From Caulobacteraceae bacterium (lineage in GTDB: Bacteria > Pseudomonadota > Alphaproteobacteria > Caulobacterales > Caulobacteraceae), in NCBI GenBank assembly GCA_027489335.1, contig JAIXZX010000002.1:144219-208218 (forward strand): 64,000 bases of DNA, in the 5' to 3' direction. Below, one piece after another: positions 54,575-61,375 of the stretch. The notes beneath the pieces were generated by a model, which saw nothing but the letters and a program-made list of their open reading frames with translations, was not told the origin of the DNA and made no database searches. The first letter of the stretch is position 1; every line of letters starts with the position of its first letter. Made by a program: the position numbers and the translations under genes.

Positions 54575-55762
54575 TCAGGCCGCCGCGCCGGCCGGATCGG
54601 GCAGACCCAGGATGCGCTTGGATATGATGTTGTTCTGGATTTCGTAGGAGCCGGCATAGATGGTCGAGGCCTTGCCCGAGAGCCATTCGCGGGTATTGGC
54701 CAGGGCGTCAGGACCGAAGGCCTCGCCCTCCCAGCCCAGGCCGCCGTGGCCATAGATTTCCAAGAGAAGCTCGGCGCGCGTCTGGTTCACCGCCGAGGAG
54801 ACGTTCTTCAGAATCGAGGTCGCCGCGCTGGGCCCGGCGCCCTTCGCCTCGGCCGCCGCCCTGTCCATCGTCAGACGCAGCAGCTTCCGGTCCATCAGGT
54901 GCTCAGTCAGGCGACGGCGCAGATCGCTGTCGGCGAGGCGCCCATCCTGATCGCGTCCGATCTGGGCGATCGCCACCTCGTCCAGAGGCCGGCCCTCACC
55001 CGGGCGCGCCGGGGCGTCCTCGCTGCGCTGGCGCTCGTACTGCAACAGACGCTTGCCCACCGTCCAGCCGCCGTTGAGCGGGCCGAGCAGGTTCTCCTTG
55101 GGGACCTTCACATCGGTGAAGAAGGTCTCGCAGAAGGGAGACGAGCCCGAGATCAGCCGGATCGGGCGCACTTCGATCCCCGGCGACCTCATATCGATCA
55201 TCAGGAAGCTGATGCCCTCGTGCTTCCTGCTGGTGTCGGTGCGCACCAGACAGAAGCACCAGTCGGCGTATTGCGCCCCCGACGTCCAGATCTTCTGGCC
55301 ATTGACCACGAAGTGGTCGCCGCGGTCCTCCGCCCGGGTCTGGAGGGACGCCAGATCAGATCCGGCCCCCGGTTCGGAATAGCCCTGGCACCAGCGGGTC
55401 TCCCCGCGCGCGATGGGCGGAAGGTGCCGCGCCTTCTGCGCCTCGGTCCCGTATTCCAGCAGGGTGGGGCCGAACATTCGCACCCCCATGGACCAGCCAA
55501 TGGGGTTCCAGCCGCCCACAGCGCGGATCTCCTCCCTCACCACCCGCGCGCCGGCCGGGGAGAGTTCGCCGCCGCCGTATTCGACCGGCCAGGTGGGCAC
55601 GCCCCACCCTCGGGCGCAGAGGCGGGTCTTCCAGGTTTCGATCGCCTCGGGGTCGGCCGCGTCCTGCTGCCCCATGACCGGCGCACGGCCAGCCAGTTCC
55701 CTCGGGAAGTTCTCAGCCACCCAGGCGCGGGCGACGGCGCGCAGATCGTCGAGTTCGGTCAT
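54575..55762 (-). CDS. Acyl-CoA dehydrogenase
   Basis: A 395-residue FAD-dependent acyl-CoA dehydrogenase. The family signatures are WCQGYSEPGAGSDLASLQTR (ligand and FAD loop), NGQKIWTSGAQYADWCFCLV, LLLEIYGHGGLGWEGEAFGP, and the C-terminal STIYAGSYEIQNNIISKRIL. The sequence type is that of ACADs acting on steroid side chains or other branched or cyclic acyl-CoAs. No Shine-Dalgarno precedes the ATG at 55762, but a promoter at the right distance suggests a leaderless message. The reading frame remains open far upstream, to 57940, by chance. Confidence 0.88.
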   Translation of the reverse strand: MTELDDLRAVARAWVAENFPRELAGRAPVMGQQDAADPEAIETWKTRLCARGWGVPTWPVEYGGGELSPAGARVVREEIRAVGGWNPIGWSMGVRMFGPTLLEYGTEAQKARHLPPIARGETRWCQGYSEPGAGSDLASLQTRAEDRGDHFVVNGQKIWTSGAQYADWCFCLVRTDTSRKHEGISFLMIDMRSPGIEVRPIRLISGSSPFCETFFTDVKVPKENLLGPLNGGWTVGKRLLQYERQRSEDAPARPGEGRPLDEVAIAQIGRDQDGRLADSDLRRRLTEHLMDRKLLRLTMDRAAAEAKGAGPSAATSILKNVSSAVNQTRAELLLEIYGHGGLGWEGEAFGPDALANTREWLSGKASTIYAGSYEIQNNIISKRILGLPDPAGAAA

Positions 55763-55769
55763 GGAGCAT

Positions 55770-55798
55770 TGGGTAGATTTGATTGGTGCGATCGTCAA
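55770..55798 (-). promoter_or_regulatory. Candidate promoter of the leaderless ACAD message
   Basis: On the minus strand, TTGACG (55793-55798), a 17-base spacer and TACCCA (55770-55775) are followed by seven bases and then the ATG at 55762. Transcription would begin at or next to the start codon, which accounts for the missing ribosome site. Confidence 0.4.
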
Positions 55799-55802
55799 CA
55801 AC

Positions 55803-55820
55803 GAGGCCTTGGCAGGCCTC
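55803..55820. promoter_or_regulatory. Palindromic candidate operator
   Basis: GAGGCC and GGCCTC flank TTGGCA as a perfect 6-6-6 inverted repeat in the gap between the divergent acyl-CoA dehydrogenase and amidohydrolase genes, five bases upstream of the -35 of the former. One of the TetR-type regulators in this cluster is a natural candidate to bind it. Confidence 0.35.
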
Positions 55821-55906
55821 CATTCCAGCCATCGCCCGACGGTTGCACCCCGGTCGGTCTTATGTATTGGTGTCTTCGTCAAAAAGAACACGACAGAGGA
55901 AACCCC

Positions 55907-57046
55907 ATGGCCCCCTATGCCAGTGGCCGCGTCTTTCACGACGCCGACAGCCATGTGATGGAGCCGGGCGACTGGCTGATCCCCCACGCGGAGGGGCCGC
56001 TGCTGGATCACCTCAGGGCGCGCAAATCCGCCGAGCGGATCGAAACCCAGGTGGCCGCCGCCCGCGCCCGTGCCGATGATCCGGACGCCACCCGCAAGGC
56101 CGCCGAGAAGCTGGTGGACGGCCCTAAGGGCTGGATCGCCTATGGCGCCTTCGATGCGCAGGAGCGCAAGCGCGCCCTGGACGAACTGGGCTTTTCCCGT
56201 CAGCTGGTGTTCGCCACCTCGTCGCTCGCCCACTTCCGTGGCGCGGCGGACCCGGAGGTGCTGTTCGCCGGCGCCCGGGCGCACAACAAGGCCATGGCCG
56301 CCTTCTGCGCCGACCCGCGCCTGATCGGCGTCGGCTTCGTGCCGCTGGACGATCCTCAGAAGGCCGTGGAGATCGCGCAAGAGGCCATCGAGCTCGGCTG
56401 CGGGGCCTTCTGGGTCCCGTCGACTCCGGCCGGCGACCGCTCGCCGGGCCACCCGGACCTCGATCCCTTCTGGTCGCTGCTGGCGAAGAAGCGCATCCCC
56501 TTCATGCTGCATATCGGCCAGGGGTCGCGGGTTCTGCCGAAGCAGTACAACAACAACGGCAAGCCCCGATCGCCCGACCTGCATGGCGGCGGCGAGAACC
56601 TGCGCTTCCAGGACTTCATCGTCCTGCCCTTCTCGGCCCAGATGTTCCTGGCGGCCATGGTCTATGACGGTCTTTTCGACCGGGTGCCGGACCTGCGCGG
56701 CGGGGTGATCGAGTTCGGCGCGGCCTGGGTGCCGGGCTTCCTGCGCCAGATCGATCTCGGCTATCGCAGCTTCTCCAAGACCGACCCGCAGCTCAAGGCC
56801 CTGGCCATGAAGCCGTCGGAGTACATGCGCAAGCACATCAAGTTCACCCCATTTCCGGGCGAGGATGTGGGCCACCTGATCGCCGACGCCGGCGCCGACC
56901 TCTTCCTGTTTTCCAGCGACTATCCGCACCCCGAGGGGACCACTGACCCCATCGGCCGGTTCGAACGGACTTTCGAGGGCCTCAGCGAGGACGACCGCGA
57001 GCGGTTCTACAGCCGCAATTTCGAAGAGATGATGGGCGCGTTCTAG
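55907..57046 (+). CDS. Amidohydrolase family protein
   Basis: A 379-residue amidohydrolase of the amidohydrolase_2 (decarboxylase-like) superfamily. The N-terminal metal pattern is FHDADSHVMEPGDWL, and the central histidine lies in PFMLHIGQGSR. The C-terminal catalytic aspartate is in FLFSSDYPHPEGTTDPIGRF. Members close to acyl-CoA genes often act on cyclic or aromatic intermediates as decarboxylases or ring hydrolases. AGAGGA lies four to eight bases before the ATG. It is divergent from the acyl-CoA dehydrogenase and followed after 27 bases by a hotdog protein. Confidence 0.87.
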   Translation: MAPYASGRVFHDADSHVMEPGDWLIPHAEGPLLDHLRARKSAERIETQVAAARARADDPDATRKAAEKLVDGPKGWIAYGAFDAQERKRALDELGFSRQLVFATSSLAHFRGAADPEVLFAGARAHNKAMAAFCADPRLIGVGFVPLDDPQKAVEIAQEAIELGCGAFWVPSTPAGDRSPGHPDLDPFWSLLAKKRIPFMLHIGQGSRVLPKQYNNNGKPRSPDLHGGGENLRFQDFIVLPFSAQMFLAAMVYDGLFDRVPDLRGGVIEFGAAWVPGFLRQIDLGYRSFSKTDPQLKALAMKPSEYMRKHIKFTPFPGEDVGHLIADAGADLFLFSSDYPHPEGTTDPIGRFERTFEGLSEDDRERFYSRNFEEMMGAF

Positions 57047-57073
57047 GGAGCGTCCGCAAAAGGGAGACACGCC

Positions 57074-57919
57074 ATGGCTGACACCCTCCAGGGCAGGATC
57101 ATCGAGGGCGAATTCCGCAGCCCCCACAACGGCTTCCAGCAGGCGCCGGGCTCGATCCACAATGACGAGGTGGCTTCGAAGCTGGGCTTCAAGGGCGGCA
57201 CCGTGCCGGGCTCGGTCCATATGGACCAGTTCGCCCCCATGCTGGTGGAGACCTATGGCGCCGACTGGTTCGCCCACGGGAACATGTCCCTGCACTTCAC
57301 CCAGGCGACGGTGGATCGCGAAGAGGTCAAGGCGGTGATGGAGGCTGCCAGCCCGCGCTCGCGCCTGACCATGTTCAACCGCGAGGGCGTCCAGGTCTGC
57401 ATCGGCACCGCCAGCGGCGAGACCCGTGACGCGGAGTCGGAGATAGCCCGCCGCATGGCCACCCAGGCTCTGGGGTCGCCTGGGGCGCTTCGGATCCTGG
57501 CCGGATACAAGATCGGCGACACCAATACCGGCATCCCCATGCGCATCGAGCGTGAGGCGCTGGAGAAGTCGCTTAGCCGCATCACCGAGCGGCTGCCCCT
57601 TTACGATGAGGGGGTCCTCCCCCCCTCTCACCTCGTGCGGCTGGCCCATATCAGCCGCCCCACGGTGCTGGCCAAGGTGAACCAGTCCGTGGGCCTCTTT
57701 GGCGCATTGGAGATTCGCATCGCCGACGGGCCGCTGAAGGCGGGCCATGACTATGTCGGGCGGACCACCATGCTGAAACTCACCGAAAGCCCCAAGACCG
57801 AGAACGCCTGGTACGACGTAGACATCGCCGACGCCGGGACAGGCAAGGATGTCGCCACGGTCACCTTCATGATCCGCTTCATGAAGGCCTCCTCGCCCCT
57901 CTGGGCCAGGCCGGCCTGA
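57074..57919 (+). CDS. MaoC/hotdog-like protein of the acyl-CoA cluster
   Basis: A 281-residue protein with two hotdog-like halves. The first contains SIHNDEVASKLGFKGGTVPG followed by SVHMDQFAPML, in which the G-x-V-P-G-S-x-H loop resembles the MaoC or thioesterase hot-dog pattern. The second includes VGRTTMLKLTESPKTENAWY. It may act as an enoyl-CoA hydratase or thioesterase in the cluster, but the usual MaoC Asp/His dyad cannot be identified with certainty. GGGAG precedes the ATG. Confidence 0.7.
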   Translation: MADTLQGRIIEGEFRSPHNGFQQAPGSIHNDEVASKLGFKGGTVPGSVHMDQFAPMLVETYGADWFAHGNMSLHFTQATVDREEVKAVMEAASPRSRLTMFNREGVQVCIGTASGETRDAESEIARRMATQALGSPGALRILAGYKIGDTNTGIPMRIEREALEKSLSRITERLPLYDEGVLPPSHLVRLAHISRPTVLAKVNQSVGLFGALEIRIADGPLKAGHDYVGRTTMLKLTESPKTENAWYDVDIADAGTGKDVATVTFMIRFMKASSPLWARPA

Positions 57920-57938
57920 GAGGGTAAGCCATTCCCCC

Positions 57939-58808
57939 ATGGCAGCCCCGCGCCCCCAAGCTGAGACCTCCGCCCCGCCGCGCCTGACGCGCGAAGCGCT
58001 CTACGATCAGGTCTGGACGACGCCGTTGTCGACCCTGGCGCTTCGGTGGGGGATCAGCCGCAGCGGGCTGGCCAAGATCTGCGACCGGCTGATGGTGCCC
58101 TATCCCGGGCGAGGCTACTGGAATGCGCAGAAGGCCGAGTGCCCGCCCCTGCCGCCGGCGCCGGCGGGCGTTGACGCAGAGGTGGACCTGTCGGCCCGGG
58201 CGGGCCGCGCGCGCCGCGACCGGACCCGCCTGTCGCCCGAGGCCCGGCAGGACCAGTTGATGGCGGCGGCGGCCACCATCATCACGGCCGAGGGCCTGCA
58301 TGCGGCGACCATGAAGCGCGTCGCCCGCGAGACGGGCCTCAGCGAAGCCCAGGCCCACAACCTCTTTCCCCGGCGCGCCGACCTGCTGATCGCGCTCGCC
58401 CGCCGGGAGCTGGCGGCCATGAATGACGAGCGCCAGGCCGAGATCGAGCGGGGCCAGGACAATCTGACCCGGGTCACCCTCTCGACCCTGGCCTATCTGC
58501 GCCAGGTGGAGGAACGCGGCGCCCTGATCCAACGGCTGCTCAACAGTCCCGAGGTGCGCGCCGGCCTTCGGGCCGAGCGGGAGGCCCAGAGCGGCTATTC
58601 CCGGCGGCGCATGACCGAGCGGCTGACGACGCGCTATGGCGTCGAGGCCGATCTGGCCCGCGGCGCGACCGTGGTCCTGACCGCCGTCTGCCTGCGGGCC
58701 GGACGGCTGCTGGCGGAGAAGAAGATTCCCCTGTCCGTGGCCGAGCGGTTGAGCCTGGCCATCGTCACCGGCGGCAATCGCGAGATCGTCCGCGAGGGCC
58801 GCAGCTAG
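57939..58808 (+). CDS. TetR-family regulator with an extra N-terminal helix-turn-helix
   Basis: A 289-residue protein with two DNA-binding modules. Residues 17-65 (LTREALYDQVWTTPLSTLAL, then RWGISRSGLAKICDRL and PYPGRGYW) form a small HTH domain usually found in unrelated proteins. After a Pro/Ala linker, residues 95-150 are a TetR N-terminal domain (LMAAAATIITAEGLHAATMK, then RVARETGLSEAQAHNLFPRR), followed by an all-helical effector domain. Such a tandem is rare. It lies in the acyl-CoA catabolic cluster and is convergent with another TetR gene. Confidence 0.82.
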   Translation: MAAPRPQAETSAPPRLTREALYDQVWTTPLSTLALRWGISRSGLAKICDRLMVPYPGRGYWNAQKAECPPLPPAPAGVDAEVDLSARAGRARRDRTRLSPEARQDQLMAAAATIITAEGLHAATMKRVARETGLSEAQAHNLFPRRADLLIALARRELAAMNDERQAEIERGQDNLTRVTLSTLAYLRQVEERGALIQRLLNSPEVRAGLRAEREAQSGYSRRRMTERLTTRYGVEADLARGATVVLTAVCLRAGRLLAEKKIPLSVAERLSLAIVTGGNREIVREGRS

Positions 58809-59416
58809 ACGTCTGGCGTCAGCGCCCCCAGGGACGAGCCGATCAGGCGCGTTGTAAGCTCGCGTCCTCGTTCGGGGGTCAGGTCGCCCGTATGGACCAG
58901 ACGCCCGGCCTCTTCCGGAATGGTGGTCATCAGACTGAGCGCCGCCACCGCCTCCTTCGCCGACAGACGCAGGGTGAGCCGCGCCTTGCGCGCCAGCCGT
59001 CGAGCGATGCGGTCACGGACCGCGGCGAGCGCGGGATCGATTCGGCCGGCCATGTAGGGGTCCCGCAGCACGATGTGCGCCACCGGCCCAGCCTGGGCCA
59101 CCTCGTCGAAATAGAGCGCCGCGCAAGCCTGGGCGGCGCTGAACAGATGGTCCTCCGCCGCCGCATCCTCCAGGCCCGCCGCGAGCAATGCCGCAAATCG
59201 GCGGGACAGCAGCGCATTGGCCAGGTCGTGCTGGTTGGGGAAATAGGCGTAGATGAGCGCCTTGCTGACCTGGGCGGCCCGCGCCAGGTCCTCCAGGGGC
59301 AAGGGCAGCCCGCCATGGGCCGCAAGCAGAACCTCGGCGGCGTCCAGAATCTCGTCCCGCCGCACCTCAGGGGAAAGCCGGGCGCGCCCACCCTTCTGCG
59401 CCGTTTCGGACCTCAT
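58805..59416 (-). CDS. TetR-family transcription regulator
   Basis: A 203-residue TetR regulator. The HTH domain is RRDEILDAAEVLLAAHGGLP, then LEDLARAAQVSKALIYAYFP followed by NQHDLANALL; the remainder is the ligand-binding helical domain. It is divergent from the CoA ligase gene, with a 15-base palindrome between them, so it probably represses the ligase and itself until an acyl-CoA ligand appears. Its stop overlaps that of the convergent double-HTH regulator by four bases. Confidence 0.9.
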   Translation of the reverse strand: MRSETAQKGGRARLSPEVRRDEILDAAEVLLAAHGGLPLPLEDLARAAQVSKALIYAYFPNQHDLANALLSRRFAALLAAGLEDAAAEDHLFSAAQACAALYFDEVAQAGPVAHIVLRDPYMAGRIDPALAAVRDRIARRLARKARLTLRLSAKEAVAALSLMTTIPEEAGRLVHTGDLTPERGRELTTRLIGSSLGALTPDV

Positions 59417-59452
59417 GCGGGATTTGTGGGCCGCCGCTGTCGCCTAGGCAAG

Positions 59453-59467
59453 TTCCGCTGTGCGGAA
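59453..59467. promoter_or_regulatory. Palindrome between TetR and CoA ligase genes
   Basis: TTCCGC, TGT, GCGGAA is a perfect inverted repeat of six-base arms, in the 157-base gap between divergent tetR and CoA ligase genes. It is a plausible TetR operator. Two TAGTGA direct repeats (59480-59485 and 59498-59503) lie just downstream. Confidence 0.4.
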
Positions 59468-59573
59468 GGCTAACCCGTCTAGTGACATTCGCACCATTAG
59501 TGAGCCATATTGCCTGGGCCCGGCTATCGACGAAGACGCCACCCGAGAGCGTCGCGGCCGGCAGGGAGGCCCT

Positions 59574-61142
59574 ATGGCTGGACGGCTCGACGACGATTCC
59601 GCAAGCACCCTGAAAGCCGCCGCCGAGCTCGGCATGGCGCCGGCCTTCTGGGCCGCCCGTCAGCCCGACAAGGTCGCCATTTTCGAGATGTCGGGGCCGA
59701 CTCGCACGTTCGGGGCGCTCAACGCCAATGCGAACCGCATCGCCCGGCTCCTGCGGGATAGGGGCCTGAAGCCCGGCGATTCCGTCGCCCTGCTCTGCCC
59801 CAACCGGGCCGAATTCGTCGATGTGCTCTTCGCCACCCAGCGCTGCGGCCTGCGCATGACGCCGGTCAACTGGCACCTGACGCCCGAAGAGATCGCGTAT
59901 GTGATCGACAACTGCGAGGCCCGCGCGCTTTTCGCCGACGCCGCGGTGGCCGGCGCGGCCGAGGCCGCTGCGCAGTGCCCGGGCCTGATCCTGAAGATCG
60001 CCATCGGCGCGCCCCTGCCGGGCTTTCATGACTATGAGAGGGCGCTCGCCGCCTATTCGGATCAGGACATCACCGATCCGGCACGCGGCCACACCATGCT
60101 CTATTCGTCAGGGACGACGGGCAGGCCCAAGGGAGTCTACAAGCCCAATGCGCCCATTCCGACCTATGATCCGGCCTATCAGGATGATGACGTCCACTTC
60201 TGCACCGGCCCGGCCTATCACGCCTCGCCCATGGCCGGAGACGTCCGCAAGGCTCTGGTGAACGGCGTGCCGACCGTGCTGCTCGACAAATGGGACAGTC
60301 AGACCGTACTGGCGACCATCGAAGCCCGACGGGTCACCCGCAGCCATTTCGTGCCGATCATGTTTCAGCGCCTGCTCGGCCTGCCGCCCGAGGTGCGCGC
60401 CAGACATGACCTCAGCTCCCTGCGTCGCATATCCCATGGCGCGGCCCCCTGCCCGCCGGAGGTCAAGCAGGCCATGATCGCGTGGCTGGGGCCCGTGCTG
60501 TTCGAATACTATGCCGGCTCCGAGGGCGGCGTCGGCTTCTGGGTCACGTCGGAGGACTGGCTGAAGAAGCCAGGCACGGTGGGCCGGCGGCCCGATCCGG
60601 AGGCGGCGAAGATCCTCGACGAGGCCGGCAACGAGTTGCCCCCTGGCCAGCCCGGCACGATCTACATGCGTCTCGCCGACCAGGGTGGCTTCGAATACTT
60701 CAAGGACAGCGCCAAGACCGACTCCGGCCGCCGGGACGGCTATTTCACCATGGGAGACGTGGGCTACTTCGACGAGGACGGGTACCTCTTCCTCACCGGC
60801 CGCAGCGCCGAGACGATCATTGTCGGTGGGGTGAACATCTACCCCCAGGAGATCGACAATGAGCTCATCAAGCACCCGGCCGTGGCCGACTCCTGCACCG
60901 TGGGCGTGCCCCATGACGAGTATGGCGAGGAAGTACGGGCGGTGATCGAACTGGCCGCAGGCTACGCGCCGACCGAAGCCCTGAAGGATGAAATCCTGGC
61001 CTATGCCCGCCAGGCGGTGGCCAAGTATAAGGTCCCGCGCAAGGTCGACTTCGCCGCCCAGCTGCCCCGCAGCGAGGCCGGCAAGATCCAGCGCAACAAG
61101 GTCCGCGCACCCTACTGGGAGGGGCGAGCGCGGGCGATCTGA
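59574..61142 (+). CDS. AMP-dependent acyl-CoA ligase
   Basis: A 522-residue member of the acyl-adenylate-forming family that activates a carboxylic acid to its CoA thioester. The ATP-binding P-loop is MLYSSGTTGRPKGV, A5 is YYAGSEGG, A7 is TMGDVGYFDEDGYLFLTGRS, and A10 ends in LPRSEAGKIQRNKV, with the acetylatable lysine in the GK pair. The sequence type fits medium-chain, cyclic or steroid-like acids. The ATG at 59574 has GGGAGG upstream. It probably primes the substrate for the acyl-CoA dehydrogenase and hotdog enzyme in the cluster. Confidence 0.92.
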   Translation: MAGRLDDDSASTLKAAAELGMAPAFWAARQPDKVAIFEMSGPTRTFGALNANANRIARLLRDRGLKPGDSVALLCPNRAEFVDVLFATQRCGLRMTPVNWHLTPEEIAYVIDNCEARALFADAAVAGAAEAAAQCPGLILKIAIGAPLPGFHDYERALAAYSDQDITDPARGHTMLYSSGTTGRPKGVYKPNAPIPTYDPAYQDDDVHFCTGPAYHASPMAGDVRKALVNGVPTVLLDKWDSQTVLATIEARRVTRSHFVPIMFQRLLGLPPEVRARHDLSSLRRISHGAAPCPPEVKQAMIAWLGPVLFEYYAGSEGGVGFWVTSEDWLKKPGTVGRRPDPEAAKILDEAGNELPPGQPGTIYMRLADQGGFEYFKDSAKTDSGRRDGYFTMGDVGYFDEDGYLFLTGRSAETIIVGGVNIYPQEIDNELIKHPAVADSCTVGVPHDEYGEEVRAVIELAAGYAPTEALKDEILAYARQAVAKYKVPRKVDFAAQLPRSEAGKIQRNKVRAPYWEGRARAI

Positions 61143-61375
61143 GGACCGGCTGTGGCCATGGAGCCGAGGGACGTGACGGGCCGGAGTCGAGGCCGTCCTG
61201 GGCAAGCGGGGCTGGTTCGAGCTGGCCTCTGGCGGCCCGCGAGGCGCCAGACTTTGAGGGTCGCCTACCTGCCCCCGCGACCATGGACCGCAGGCTCCGG
61301 GCCGCACGTGGTTGACAGCAGCAACTTCTCCTAAAGCCTACCCTGGCTAAGCTCCCGCAAGAAATGGGGAGCGAG

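Noticed and set aside
54575..57940. A single 1121-residue fusion including the acyl-CoA dehydrogenase
   Set aside because: The upstream 725 residues lie antisense to the amidohydrolase and hotdog genes and show no domain. The dehydrogenase starts at its normal N-terminus at 55762, with a promoter at the right distance.
61312..61317. TTGACA upstream of the hybrid kinase as a promoter
   Set aside because: The -35 is perfect, but no acceptable -10 follows at 16-18 bases, so I did not list it.
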